Origin: Dehalococcoidia bacterium
GTDB lineage: Bacteria > Chloroflexota > Dehalococcoidia > Lucifugimonadales > Lucifugimonadaceae
Length of the DNA stretch: 60,424 bases
Assembly: GCA_002710135.1 (NCBI GenBank)
Contig: PAOY01000032.1
Coordinates: forward strand, 1-60,424
Direction of reading: 5' to 3'
Positions 1 through 10,876 of this stretch are shown piece after piece. Below the pieces are notes generated by a model. The model saw only the letters and a list, made by a program, of their open reading frames with translations, was not told the origin of the DNA and made no database searches. The position numbers and the translations under genes were made by a program. How positions within the stretch are numbered: the stretch's first letter is position 1; every line of letters starts with the position of its first letter.

Positions 1-1
1 A

Positions 2-601
2 CTACACGACGTTCATGAAAGAATACCTCCTATACTAGGAGTGTGGTTTGCAAAAGAAGTTGAAAAATATCAGCTGTTTTTTTTAGAAGATCTATTTAGT
101 CCTGAAGATAATGAGTATTTCAAAATGGTTAGAAATCAAACCTCTACCCCAATTGCAATGGGAGAATTATATAGCTCTCCACATGAGATAATTCCAATGT
201 TAAAAGATAGATTGATAGATTTTATAAGAATTCATATTTCTGACATAGGGGGAATCTCTCCTGCAAAAAAAATTGCTGCTATGGGCGAAATAATGGGAGT
301 AAGAACTGCGTGGCATGGACCGGGAGATACCTCTCCAGTTGGGCATGCGGCTAATTTAGCATTAGACTTAAGTTGCTATAACTTTGGCATTCAAGAATAT
401 TCAATTTTCGGTGAAAATACTAAAGAAGTTTTCCCCGGTTGCCCTGAAGTAAAAAAAGGTATGATGTGGCCTAATGATAAACCTGGCCTTGGAATTGACA
501 TAGATGAGAAACTAGCTGAAAAATTTCCTCTCAAAGAAAGAGAATACGGCGGAGCATGGGATACAGTAAGAAGAGCAGATGGATCTATGGTAAAACCTTA
601 G
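2..601 (+). CDS. Enolase-superfamily sugar-acid dehydratase, ManD/RspA-like (5' end outside window)
   Basis: Frame is open to the window edge ([16 protein letters not shown]...), upstream of the listed start at 41. LHDVHER, FFLEDLF, GELYSS and [30 protein letters not shown] resemble the mannonate/gluconate dehydratase (RspA) family. Confidence 0.88.
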   Translation, partial: LHDVHERIPPILGVWFAKEVEKYQLFFLEDLFSPEDNEYFKMVRNQTSTPIAMGELYSSPHEIIPMLKDRLIDFIRIHISDIGGISPAKKIAAMGEIMGVRTAWHGPGDTSPVGHAANLALDLSCYNFGIQEYSIFGENTKEVFPGCPEVKKGMMWPNDKPGLGIDIDEKLAEKFPLKEREYGGAWDTVRRADGSMVKP

Positions 602-2193
602 ACAAAATATCCATTAAGTTCTGTTACTTGTTTACCCTTTTCAAAAGCTAATTTTCCATTTACAAAAACTTTATATATTCCAGCAGATAAAACTTCAGGA
701 TCCTCAAATGTTGCCAAATCATTTATTTCATCAGAATTGAAAATAACTAAATCAGCAAAATTATTCTCTTTTATCTCGCCTCTATTCTTTATTCCTATTT
801 TGTCAGCAGGAAACTTAGTCATTCTATTAATTAATAGTTCAATAGGTATATTAAATCTTCTTCTCAATCTCCCTAATATTCTTGTAAAACATCCATAAGC
901 TCTTGGATGAATTGTTTGACCTGTTGGCACAGAATCAGATCCAACAAGATAATCAGGTCTTTGTAAAAGTTTCATTATATCTTCTTCAACCTGTCTCCAA
1001 GTTGAAATACTTGCAGGTGGAATTACTCTAAAACCACAATTTAATCTTGTCTTATACATTATGTCTAAAACATGTTGTATGGGAGATAAATTATCTTTTT
1101 TTGCGCCATCAACTACGCTTAATCCTGCATATTCATGCATATCTTCTCTACCTATTGATGTCCACATTGCACCTTCAATATCATGCCTAGGAGCATTCTT
1201 TAATAATTCTTTTTCCCAAAAATCTCTTTTTTTCTGATCTTCCAGTATAGACATAATGTTATCAATTCCACCAAGATGAAAATCTCCTGGAAAAAATATA
1301 AGAGGGATAGTACATCCCACAGGATAAGAATATGTCTCCATAGTAATATCTATACCTTCTTTTTTTGCTTTATCAATAGGCTCTAATAATGCATCAATTT
1401 GCCCAGCATTTTGTTCAACGGTTCTGTAATGCTCAACTACTAGTGAAACTTCTGATCTTCTAGCAACTTCGATAGCTTCTAGAATTCCACCATTCGCAAA
1501 AGCTCTATGCTTTTCATGGCTTCTTAGATGAACAGAATAAACTCTATTTTTTGATTTTGCGACTTTCGAAAGCTCAATTAGTTCTTCAGTACTTGAGAAT
1601 GTTTGAGGATAATAATCTAAACCTGTAGAAAATCCAGCAGCACCCTGCTCAAAAGATTCTTCTAATTTATATTTTGCTTTTTTTAATAATTCTCCTTCAA
1701 GGGGGATATCATTCATTCCAGTAAGATTTAATCTCAAAGGACCATGCCCGGCAAAAACAGCTACATTGATTTTACTTTTCTTATGATAGAATTTTTTTGC
1801 TGAATCAAAAGACGTTCCATCAAAATCTTCAGGCGGATGACCTAAAATTCCTGATAAATAATCTATGTGTTTCTTTGATTTAGATTTATCTAAAGGAACT
1901 ATACCAATTCCGTCTGGAGAAAGTATTTCTGTAGTAACACCTTGAGAAATACCATAAATATGTTGAGGATCTCTTAAGATATCAAAATCTGCATGAGAAT
2001 GAGTATCTATAAAACCAGGTGAAACACATAATCCTTCAGCATCAACAACAGTTTTAGCTTCCTGATCTTTTAAATCTCCAATAAATACTATTTTATCTCC
2101 CTTTATAGCAATATCTGATTTTTTAGGTTTATCACCTGTTCCATCAATTATATTTCCATTTTTAATAATTAAATCAAACATTCTATCCACCAA
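598..2193 (-). CDS. N-acyl-D-amino-acid deacylase / D-aminoacylase family amidohydrolase
   Basis: [37 protein letters not shown] and [18 protein letters not shown] motifs. Confidence 0.88.
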   Translation of the reverse strand: MVDRMFDLIIKNGNIIDGTGDKPKKSDIAIKGDKIVFIGDLKDQEAKTVVDAEGLCVSPGFIDTHSHADFDILRDPQHIYGISQGVTTEILSPDGIGIVPLDKSKSKKHIDYLSGILGHPPEDFDGTSFDSAKKFYHKKSKINVAVFAGHGPLRLNLTGMNDIPLEGELLKKAKYKLEESFEQGAAGFSTGLDYYPQTFSSTEELIELSKVAKSKNRVYSVHLRSHEKHRAFANGGILEAIEVARRSEVSLVVEHYRTVEQNAGQIDALLEPIDKAKKEGIDITMETYSYPVGCTIPLIFFPGDFHLGGIDNIMSILEDQKKRDFWEKELLKNAPRHDIEGAMWTSIGREDMHEYAGLSVVDGAKKDNLSPIQHVLDIMYKTRLNCGFRVIPPASISTWRQVEEDIMKLLQRPDYLVGSDSVPTGQTIHPRAYGCFTRILGRLRRRFNIPIELLINRMTKFPADKIGIKNRGEIKENNFADLVIFNSDEINDLATFEDPEVLSAGIYKVFVNGKLAFEKGKQVTELNGYFV

Positions 2194-2255
2194 AGTTAAA
2201 ATTTTAAATAATCCATTTATACTATATTACATAAGAAAATAAACAATTATAAATA

Positions 2256-4703
2256 ATGCTTAAAGAAGAAAATTCTAACTCAGAGCCATACAAGCCAAGC
2301 GATGTTGAAAAAAAATGGCAAGATATTTGGAAAAAAGAAGATATTTATAAAACTTCTGATAGTGTTGAGTCGAAAAAAAACTGGTATGCATTATCAATGT
2401 TTCCTTATCCATCAGGAGATCTTCATATAGGGCATTGGTTTGCATTTGCACCAGCGGATGCTCATGCAAGATTCAAAAGACTTGAAGGTTATAATGTAAT
2501 GCATCCTCAAGGCTTTGATGCATTTGGATTGCCCGCAGAAAATGCTGCTATAAAAAGAAATATAAATCCTAAAAAATGGACTTTTGATAATATTCAAAAT
2601 ATGCAAAAACAGTTCGATATGATGGGGAATTCATATGACTGGAGCAGGAAATTGGTAACATGTACTCCCGATTATTATAAATGGAATCAAAAGTTTTTCA
2701 TCGAAATGTATAAGAACAAATTAGCATACAGAAAAAATGGTCCTGTATGGTGGGATCCTGTTGATCAAACAACCCTTGCAAACGAACAAGTTGTTGATGG
2801 AAAGTCTGAAAGATCTGGAGCTGAAGTTATAAAAAAAATGATGCCACAGTGGTATTTCAAAATAACAGATTATGCTGAAGAATTACTTAATATGGATGAT
2901 CTAGAGTGGCCTGAAAAAATAAAACAAATGCAAAAAAATTGGATAGGAAAGTCTGAAGGAGGTACAATAGACTTTCAAATTGAAGGGTCATCAGAAAAAA
3001 TTAGTACATTCACAACAAGAATTGATACACTTTTTGGAGTTACATTTTTAGTTCTAGCTCCAGAGCATCCTGCGATAAAAAAATTAAATTTGGAAAAAAA
3101 TGATGATGTAAAGAATTATATTTTGAATTCACAAAAACTATCTGAAATAGACAGAACTTCTACAGTTAGAGAAAAAACTGGAGTAAAGACAGATATTTAT
3201 TGTATAAATCCAATAAATCAGGAAAAAATTCCTGTGTTTATTGGAGATTACGTTCTTGCGTCATATGGTACAGGAGCGGTAATGGGAGTTCCTGCTCATG
3301 ATCAAAGAGATTTTATTTTTGCTAAGAAATATAACCTTCAAATAAGACTTGTTATATCTCCAGACGGATCGCATAACATTGAATTAAATAATGCATATAC
3401 GGATAATGGAACTCTTGTTAATTCAGGTGATTTTGATGGAATGAATAACACAGAAGCAAAAATAAATATTGCAAATTTAATTGAAAACAAAAATGTAGGT
3501 AAAAAAACAATTACTTATCATATACGTGATTGGTTGATTTCAAGACAAAGATATTGGGGAACTCCTATACCAATGTTTTATGATGAAAATGATGAAATTA
3601 TTCCTGTTGATGAAGAATTTTTACCTGTAGTTTTGCCTGACGTAAAGGAATTTATGCCTACTGGTCAATCTCCGCTTACTTTGGATGAAAATTTTCTTTA
3701 CTTTGATCATCCAAAATTTGGAAGACTAAGAAGAGAAACTGATACTATGGACACCTTCATGGATTCATCATGGTATCACCTTAGGTTCACTAGTCCCGGT
3801 GAATTAGATTCACCTTTCGACAGACAAAAGGTCAATAATTGGTCTCCTGTTGATCAGTATATGGGAGGAGCTGAGCATGCAGTTATGCATTTGTTATACG
3901 CAAGGTTTTTTAATAAAGTTCTTAGAGATTTGGGTTATTTGAATTTTGACGAGCCATATAAAAGATTGTTCAATCAAGGAGTAATGCTTGCAAGGCATAT
4001 GAAAATTTCTAAAAGAAATAACCCGTTAAATCCTGAACCCTTAGTTAAGCAATATGGAGCTGACTCTGTAAGAGCATACTTAATGTTTTTAGGGCCTTGG
4101 GATAGAGGTGGAGACTGGTCTGATTCTGGAATAAATGGAGTGTATAGATGGTTACATAGGATATGGGATTTGGCTAATTTTAAATATAAAGAAAAGGATT
4201 TAGATAAAGAAGAATCTAAAAATTTAATTCAAATAAGTAATATAACTACAAAAAATGTATTGCATGACATGAACAACTTTAAGTACAACACAACAATTGC
4301 CTCTTTGATGGAATACACAAACTTTCTATCTAAAATAAGAAGTAATGGACGAGTCTCTAAATCAGATTGGATAGATGCATTAAAAAGACTTCTAATACAC
4401 TTATCTCCAATTTGTCCTCATATTTCTGAGGAACTTTGGGAAAAATTAGGTCATAAAAATTCAGTTCATCTCCAGCAAAACCCAACTTATACTGAGAATC
4501 TTATAGAAAAATCAAGCTTTACACTAATAATCCAAGTCAATGGAAAGCTTAGAGACCAAGTTGAAATGCAAAAAAACACAAATATTGAAGAAATAAAGTC
4601 ATATTTAAATCAATCTGAAAAATTAAAAAAATATATTTCTGGAAAAGAAATAATAAAAGAAATTTATATTGAAAATAAATTAATCAATTTAGTTGTTAGA
4701 TAA
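2256..4703 (+). CDS. leuS: Leucyl-tRNA synthetase
   Basis: FPYPSGDLHIGHWFAF (HIGH), GYNVMHPQGFDAFGLPAENAA, DTMDTFMDSSWYHLRF, GADSVRAYLMFLGPWDRGG. Confidence 0.97.
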   Translation: MLKEENSNSEPYKPSDVEKKWQDIWKKEDIYKTSDSVESKKNWYALSMFPYPSGDLHIGHWFAFAPADAHARFKRLEGYNVMHPQGFDAFGLPAENAAIKRNINPKKWTFDNIQNMQKQFDMMGNSYDWSRKLVTCTPDYYKWNQKFFIEMYKNKLAYRKNGPVWWDPVDQTTLANEQVVDGKSERSGAEVIKKMMPQWYFKITDYAEELLNMDDLEWPEKIKQMQKNWIGKSEGGTIDFQIEGSSEKISTFTTRIDTLFGVTFLVLAPEHPAIKKLNLEKNDDVKNYILNSQKLSEIDRTSTVREKTGVKTDIYCINPINQEKIPVFIGDYVLASYGTGAVMGVPAHDQRDFIFAKKYNLQIRLVISPDGSHNIELNNAYTDNGTLVNSGDFDGMNNTEAKINIANLIENKNVGKKTITYHIRDWLISRQRYWGTPIPMFYDENDEIIPVDEEFLPVVLPDVKEFMPTGQSPLTLDENFLYFDHPKFGRLRRETDTMDTFMDSSWYHLRFTSPGELDSPFDRQKVNNWSPVDQYMGGAEHAVMHLLYARFFNKVLRDLGYLNFDEPYKRLFNQGVMLARHMKISKRNNPLNPEPLVKQYGADSVRAYLMFLGPWDRGGDWSDSGINGVYRWLHRIWDLANFKYKEKDLDKEESKNLIQISNITTKNVLHDMNNFKYNTTIASLMEYTNFLSKIRSNGRVSKSDWIDALKRLLIHLSPICPHISEELWEKLGHKNSVHLQQNPTYTENLIEKSSFTLIIQVNGKLRDQVEMQKNTNIEEIKSYLNQSEKLKKYISGKEIIKEIYIENKLINLVVR

Positions 4704-5681
4704 TGGTTCCCACACTCTAAAACTTGTCATTTCTCTGGGAGGAGAAAGAGTCCTTCCTACTTCAACATACGAGACTTCGGCAACAAATATTCTGCCATTA
4801 GAGTCTACTGAAATGGAGTGAGGCCATAAAAATTGATCTGCTTCTTCGCCTGGCAGTTCAGATCCTAGTCTTTGAATTAATTCGCCTTGTTTATTCCATA
4901 TCCCTACTGAATGCCCTAAATTTTTCACACCTTCCTGTACGGGAGGAGGACCCTGTTCTGCTATATAAATATTTCCATTATTATCAGAAGTTACGGCAGT
5001 AGCTTTATGAACATTCCATTCTTTAATAAATTCTCCTGAAGTAGAAAAAATTTGCACTCTATGATTTTCTCTATCGCAAACTATTAGCTCCTCTTCACTG
5101 ATCATACATAAATTATGAGGAAGTGAGAATTGACCAGGTTGCGTACCTGATTCCCCCCAACTCTTTATATGATTTCCTTCTGAATCATAGTGATGTATCC
5201 TTGAGTTCCCATAACCATCAGATATAAAAATATCTCCGTTAGCCTTATTTATTGTAATATCAGTAGGTCTATTAAAAGGCGCGCCACTTTCTCTTTCAGA
5301 AGGATTGCCATCACCCAAAGAAAATTGTAATTCTAAAGATTGATTAAATTTATAAATTTTATGACCACTGTCATCAACACACCAAATATTATCATCATAA
5401 TCTAGAAGAATTGAATGAGGCCTTACAAACCTAGATCCTGCCCATGTTTGAAGCTTATAATCAATTTTTATAGATTCTACTTTTATTTTTCCATAAGGAT
5501 CATCATTACCCCAAGACTTAATCAAATCACCATTTTTATCAAAAATTAATAAAGGAACATTTCCTCTATTAAAAATATAAACGTTATCATTACTATCTAC
5601 TGAAACGCTTGTTGCTTCTCTTAGCCATATTCCATGAGGAATTTTCGCCCAAAATTTTACTGGTTTGTATTTTTTATTCAT
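4689..5681 (-). CDS. NHL-repeat six-bladed beta-propeller protein (peptidyl-amidating-lyase-like)
   Basis: Repeated NHL blades (FNRPTDITINKANGDIFISDGYGNSRIHHYDSEG; FSLPHNLCMISEEELIVCDRENHRVQIFS). Confidence 0.8.
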   Translation of the reverse strand: MNKKYKPVKFWAKIPHGIWLREATSVSVDSNDNVYIFNRGNVPLLIFDKNGDLIKSWGNDDPYGKIKVESIKIDYKLQTWAGSRFVRPHSILLDYDDNIWCVDDSGHKIYKFNQSLELQFSLGDGNPSERESGAPFNRPTDITINKANGDIFISDGYGNSRIHHYDSEGNHIKSWGESGTQPGQFSLPHNLCMISEEELIVCDRENHRVQIFSTSGEFIKEWNVHKATAVTSDNNGNIYIAEQGPPPVQEGVKNLGHSVGIWNKQGELIQRLGSELPGEEADQFLWPHSISVDSNGRIFVAEVSYVEVGRTLSPPREMTSFRVWEPLSNN

Positions 5682-5700
5682 AATTTGTTTATATTACAAT

Positions 5701-8082
5701 TTATCCAAAATTTATATCAGCTGTAGCAGGGTTCTTTAGGGCTTTTTTAATTTTTGAATGAGTGGTTAAATTTGGATCTTGATTTATTATTTTTTCAACT
5801 TCTACATTGACATCCTTTATCAAGTCTAAGTCTAATGGATCTGCAATCTTATACTCAGATGACCAACCACTTTGTTTAGTCTTATCTATTTCTCCAGGAC
5901 CTCTTATTTTGAGATCTTCCTCTGAAAGCTTAAATCCATCGTTAGTTTTAACTAAAACTTCCATCCTTTTTGCAGTTAATTCATTAATTTCATCAGAAGA
6001 AACAATTATACATTTTGATTCTTTTTCTCCTCTTCCTACTCTACCTCTTAATTGATGAAGCTGAGAAATACCAAATCTCTCAGCAGAATTAATAACTATA
6101 AGAGTTGCATTTGGGATATCAACACCTACTTCAATTATAGGAGTTGTCACTAAAATATCTACTTCTCCATCTCTTAGCTTATCCATTATTTTATGTTTTT
6201 CTTCCATTTTCATTCTTCCATGTAAAAGCATAATATTAAACTTTGATAATTTACTAAGTTTTAATTTTTCAAACTCTTGAGTTACTGAAGATACTTCAAT
6301 TTTTTCTGAGGTGTCAATATGAGGACAAACATAAAAAACTTGAGATCCTAATTTTATTTCTTTTTCTACGTTATTTATAATTTCGTCAAATTGATTATTT
6401 TTCATCCAAAAAGTTTGAACATCTCTTTTTCTATTTGGCATCGTCTTAATAGTGGATAAAGATAAATCTCCATAAAGAGTCATACTCAATGTCCTTGGGA
6501 TTGGAGTTGCGGACATAGCCAGTAGATTGGGAATAGGGTTTCGTTTTAGTAATAAGTTTCTTTGCTCTACTCCAAATCTTTGTTGCTCATCAATCACAAT
6601 TAGGCCAGATAGATTTTTTGATATTTTTTCTTGCAGCAATGCATGAGTTCCAATAACTATATCTACCTCATTATTCATTATCATCGCCCTAGTCTTATCT
6701 TTGATTTTCTGATTCAATGAACCTGTTAATAAAGCTATTTTAATTTTTTTATTTATCTCACAAACTCTTATATTTTCATCATTTCCAAACTCTATTGAGG
6801 CGTTAATCAAATCAGATAAATTTAAAAAATGTTGCTCTGCCAAAACTTCTGTAGGAGCTAGTAAAATCCCTTGTTTATTTTCCATTGCACTACATAATAA
6901 AGAAATTAAGGCTATGATTGTTTTACCTGATACTACTTCCCCTTGAAGTAATCTTGCCATAGGAAGATTAGAAGAAAGATCATTTTTAATTTGTTCAAGA
7001 GTTGTTTTTTGATCTTTGGTTAAGTTGAAAGGAAGTAAATTAATTATATTTTTATAGTTTTCATTGAAAGATTCAAATTTGTATGAAGAAATATTTTTTT
7101 CTCTTTGTTTTTTTCTATACTTAACAGAAATCTGATTCTCAAAAACTTCATGGAAAGCAAAACTTCGAGAAGCTTTATCTCTTTCATCAATATTCTTTGA
7201 AAAATGTAATTTTTTTATTGAATCTCTTAAAGAAAAAAGACTATTTCTTTGAAGAACATCCTCTGGAATAAAATCTTCAAATTTTTCCAAAACTTTGGAT
7301 TTTATTGCACTAGAAATTCTTGTTTTGATTACTTCCTGGGATAATTTTTCAGTTGAATGATAAATAGGCTGAAGATAATCAAATCTCCTGATATTTGTGT
7401 CAAACAATTCATAATCGGGATTATTAAATTGTAAAGAATTTCTAAATCTTTTTACTAATCCAGCTAAAGCTATTTTTTGACCTACCTTAAACTTTTTTAC
7501 TAAAAATGCCATATTGAAAAATGTAGCTGTAATTGATCCTGAATCATCAGATACAATAATTTGTGGAGCATTCATTCTTTTGATTAATAATTTTTTTGTA
7601 ACAGTGCCTACTATCGTAGCTTCCTCATTTTCTTTCAAATTTTTTATTGATTTTTTGGCTGTGTAGTCTTTATATCTAAATGGAAAATGAAGCACTAAAT
7701 CCCCAAGATTAAAAATCCCTAAATTAGAAAATTTCATTACGTTTCTTTTTTCCATAAAAGGAAGTTGGTCTAAAGGAGTTTCTAATGGCAAATTTTTTAA
7801 AAGCAATTCGTGAGAAATCTTTTCTTCAATAATTTTTATTTCATAAAAAATTTTTGATAAAAGATTTTTAACCCATATATGTCTCTCGCCTATTCCTAAA
7901 TTTTTATAATTTCTTGATCTCATTGGATAAACATCTCTAATCCAATCTAAATCACTGTATGAATTTTGAATAAAATTGTCTATTCCAAGTTCAATTGATT
8001 GATCATTCAGGCCTAAATCATATTCTTGCGAAAGAATAGAAGACAAAATCTTAAGCCTATTTACTTTCTTTGAAGAATCCAA
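5701..8082 (-). CDS. recG: ATP-dependent DNA helicase RecG
   Basis: OB-fold wedge region, LLQGEVVSGKT, VIDEQQRFGVEQR, LAMSATPIPRTLSMTLYGDL, LHQLRGRVGRG; N-terminal extension before the wedge domain. Confidence 0.95.
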   Translation of the reverse strand: MDSSKKVNRLKILSSILSQEYDLGLNDQSIELGIDNFIQNSYSDLDWIRDVYPMRSRNYKNLGIGERHIWVKNLLSKIFYEIKIIEEKISHELLLKNLPLETPLDQLPFMEKRNVMKFSNLGIFNLGDLVLHFPFRYKDYTAKKSIKNLKENEEATIVGTVTKKLLIKRMNAPQIIVSDDSGSITATFFNMAFLVKKFKVGQKIALAGLVKRFRNSLQFNNPDYELFDTNIRRFDYLQPIYHSTEKLSQEVIKTRISSAIKSKVLEKFEDFIPEDVLQRNSLFSLRDSIKKLHFSKNIDERDKASRSFAFHEVFENQISVKYRKKQREKNISSYKFESFNENYKNIINLLPFNLTKDQKTTLEQIKNDLSSNLPMARLLQGEVVSGKTIIALISLLCSAMENKQGILLAPTEVLAEQHFLNLSDLINASIEFGNDENIRVCEINKKIKIALLTGSLNQKIKDKTRAMIMNNEVDIVIGTHALLQEKISKNLSGLIVIDEQQRFGVEQRNLLLKRNPIPNLLAMSATPIPRTLSMTLYGDLSLSTIKTMPNRKRDVQTFWMKNNQFDEIINNVEKEIKLGSQVFYVCPHIDTSEKIEVSSVTQEFEKLKLSKLSKFNIMLLHGRMKMEEKHKIMDKLRDGEVDILVTTPIIEVGVDIPNATLIVINSAERFGISQLHQLRGRVGRGEKESKCIIVSSDEINELTAKRMEVLVKTNDGFKLSEEDLKIRGPGEIDKTKQSGWSSEYKIADPLDLDLIKDVNVEVEKIINQDPNLTTHSKIKKALKNPATADINFG

Positions 8083-8086
8083 TTAT

Positions 8087-8923
8087 TTACTCCGAAGAAA
8101 TAAATCCTACTCCAAAAGATCCAGGACCAAGATGAGTCCCTACGACCGGCCCAAATTCAGCAATAATTATATTTTTTGAATCAACGATTTGTGATGCTTT
8201 ATCTTTTAGTAAATTGGCTCTTTCTGAATGATTTGCATGAACTATAAAAAGGGTTTTTATTTTATGATTTTTTAATTCTTCAACAATAAAATCCATTCCT
8301 TTTACTAATGTTCTAGCCTTACCAACAGATTGAATTTCACCATCTACTGCGCCTAAAATAGGCTTAATCTTTAGAAGTGATCCAATGAACTCTCGTGCTT
8401 TTCCAATCCTACCACCTTTAGCAAGATATTCAAGAGTGGGAACTAAACCCATAAACTTTGCATTGGGTATTAGCTTTTCTGATTCCTCTATTAAATTTTC
8501 AAAGGATTTCCCTTCTTGATTTAACTCAGCTAGTTTGTATATTATCGCACCTAAACCTAGAGTTCCGTTCATACTATCAATGACTTTTATATTTTCATTA
8601 CCTATTTCTTTTTGTGCTTGTAATGCTGAGCTATATGTAGCACTAAGCTTTCCTGATATATGAACTGAAATTATTGAATCATGAGTTTTCAGTAATTTTT
8701 CATAAGTTTCAACAAATCTTCCAACTGATGGCTGTGAGGTCTGAGGATGAATTTCTGATGAACTTAATTTTTCAAAAAACGCATCCGGTTTTATATCAAT
8801 TCCATCTAAAAATGTTTCTTCACCAAAATGTACATTTAAAGGGATTACTGTAATGTTTTTTTCTTTTACTACATTATTTGGCAAATCACATGTACTGTCT
8901 GTTACTATTGCTATTTTTGACAT
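8087..8923 (-). CDS. DegV family fatty-acid-binding protein (FakB-like)
   Basis: IAIVTDSTCDLP, TSQPSVGRFVETYE, KAREFIGSLLKIKPIL, GPVVGTHLGPGSFGVGF. Confidence 0.93.
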   Translation of the reverse strand: MSKIAIVTDSTCDLPNNVVKEKNITVIPLNVHFGEETFLDGIDIKPDAFFEKLSSSEIHPQTSQPSVGRFVETYEKLLKTHDSIISVHISGKLSATYSSALQAQKEIGNENIKVIDSMNGTLGLGAIIYKLAELNQEGKSFENLIEESEKLIPNAKFMGLVPTLEYLAKGGRIGKAREFIGSLLKIKPILGAVDGEIQSVGKARTLVKGMDFIVEELKNHKIKTLFIVHANHSERANLLKDKASQIVDSKNIIIAEFGPVVGTHLGPGSFGVGFISSE

Positions 8924-8932
8924 TTTCTAAAC

Positions 8933-10573
8933 CTATTCTCCTAGTATGAAATAATTATAGTATGGCTGATTGCCTTCTACAATCGTTAATTCATTATCAT
9001 TGTTTTTTTCATAAAAAGATTCTTCTAAATTTTTATGGTCATGTTCAATAGAATCATGACCTACTATTACTGTTAGAATTTCATTTCTATTAGACATATC
9101 ACTTAACAAAAATTCTAGTGATTTTTGAGGATTATCAAATGAATCTAAAATTTCATCATTTAGAATAGCAATATATTGATCCTTCTTAATTTGCTTTCCA
9201 GAAATTTTTACATCTCTTGTAGATTTAGTTATGGACGCTTCTTCAATTGAAGAAATCCCTTTTTTCATTGTTGATATGTTTTCATCTAGAGTTTTAGAAT
9301 CATCAAAATATACTAAACTTGAAATACCTTGCTGTATTGATTTTGTTTCTAAAATCCCTAAGCCTTCTCTGCCAGAAATTTCAATTAATTTTTTTACAGT
9401 TACTAAAATATTTGGATTATTAGGAAGTATAATTATATTTTTAGATTTTATATTTTCAATTACTTCTAAAATATCATTAATACTTGGGCTCTTTTTAGGA
9501 CCCCCAATTAAAACATGCATTGGATTTCCTGCAGTTTCATTAAAAATATTTATTATTCCTTTACCTTCGCATATTGAAAGAATAGATGTATTTATTTTTT
9601 TATAATCTTTTTGAGAATCAATTATCTCTTTTGTCTGCTCGTCCATATTCTGTATAAAAATATTTTCAACTACACCTATTTTTTTTGCGTATTCGATTAT
9701 AGGGTTAGTTTCTAAAACATGTATGTGTATTTTCATAAGAGATGAATCTCCTGTGATGACAGCAGATTTACCATATTCAGGAATAATTTCTCTGTGTTTT
9801 GAAATATCCATATTGTCACCTTTTACAGTAAAAACAGTACAGTTTCCCCATTCTATCTCTTCTGATTCATCATAAAAATCTTTAGAGACAGAGTCTGATA
9901 ATCCAGAAATCATTTCAAGATAAACTTCGTTGAGCTTTTTTTCTATATCGTCTTGATTAATGTAAATAGTAGAAAGGAACCATGCATTAATCATCATTGC
10001 AAACCCTAATCCACCAGAGTCAACCACATCTGCTTCTCTCAGGATTTCCAACTTATTTGGAGTTTCTTTTACAGATTTTATTGATTGATCAGAAAGTTCT
10101 CTCAAAAAATCTGATAAATTTTTAGAAGATTCACATTTTTCAATTGCTTTTGATCCAAGATCTTCATAAATACTCAGGAGAGTACCTTCAACAGGATTGG
10201 GGAGAGATTCTCTAGTAGTCCTAGCAGCATTAACAAATCCATCTGCTAATGTCCCAAAGGATAAAATTTTATTTCTTTTATATGCAGATAACAAACCAAG
10301 GAAAAATTGAGATAAGATTACACCTGAGTTACCCCTTGCCTCCATCAATGAAGAATTTTTTAACGCCAATAAAAAATCTTCAACATTCATATCATCCTCG
10401 AAACTCAAATCTAAACTTTTCATTGTAAGGAGCATGTTAGTACCAGTATCTCCATCAGGAACAGGAAAAACATTTAATTTATTTATTTTTTCTTTATATA
10501 AATTCAAGCAAAAAATAAAATTATTAATTCCTAAAATAAGCTTTTCGAGAGAAATCTCTTTATTTGTGTTCAT
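8933..10573 (-). CDS. fakA: DAK2/DhaL-domain fatty acid kinase FakA-like (YloV)
   Basis: NVFPVPDGDTGTNMLLTMKS, RGNSGVILSQFFLGL, adjacent to degV and divergent from rpmB. Confidence 0.9.
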   Translation of the reverse strand: MNTNKEISLEKLILGINNFIFCLNLYKEKINKLNVFPVPDGDTGTNMLLTMKSLDLSFEDDMNVEDFLLALKNSSLMEARGNSGVILSQFFLGLLSAYKRNKILSFGTLADGFVNAARTTRESLPNPVEGTLLSIYEDLGSKAIEKCESSKNLSDFLRELSDQSIKSVKETPNKLEILREADVVDSGGLGFAMMINAWFLSTIYINQDDIEKKLNEVYLEMISGLSDSVSKDFYDESEEIEWGNCTVFTVKGDNMDISKHREIIPEYGKSAVITGDSSLMKIHIHVLETNPIIEYAKKIGVVENIFIQNMDEQTKEIIDSQKDYKKINTSILSICEGKGIINIFNETAGNPMHVLIGGPKKSPSINDILEVIENIKSKNIIILPNNPNILVTVKKLIEISGREGLGILETKSIQQGISSLVYFDDSKTLDENISTMKKGISSIEEASITKSTRDVKISGKQIKKDQYIAILNDEILDSFDNPQKSLEFLLSDMSNRNEILTVIVGHDSIEHDHKNLEESFYEKNNDNELTIVEGNQPYYNYFILGE

Positions 10574-10663
10574 AAAATAATATTTCGGATTATAAGATTG
10601 AATGATAAACTATAGTCGTAAAAAAAAAAATAATTTAAATAATAAATTTACCGAGAGAGAAAA

Positions 10664-10876
10664 ATGTCAATCGATCCAAGAAAGCATTTAGGCTTAGGCC
10701 CATTAAAAAAACCTTTATTTGATCATAATAGATCACATGCACTTAATGCAACTCAAAAAATTTCAAAACCAAACGTACAAAAAAGAAAAATTACCATTGG
10801 TGAAAAAGAATATACTGTAAAACTAACAGCAAGAGAAATAAGAACACTGGACAAAAAAGGAATTGCTCTTAAATAG
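10664..10876 (+). CDS. rpmB: 50S ribosomal protein bL28 (Cys-free, variant N-terminus)
   Basis: NRSHALNATQKISKPNVQKRKI...KEYTVKLTAREIRTLDKKG matches the bL28 core; neighbourhood with fakA/recG is typical. Confidence 0.85.
   Translation: MSIDPRKHLGLGPLKKPLFDHNRSHALNATQKISKPNVQKRKITIGEKEYTVKLTAREIRTLDKKGIALK

Noticed and set aside
9231-9605. 124-aa plus-strand ORF
   Set aside because: Antisense to fakA; shadow ORF.
10618-10630. Poly-A run (about 11 A) upstream of rpmB
   Set aside because: Homopolymer in an AT-rich 5' leader; no supporting evidence for a specific regulatory role.
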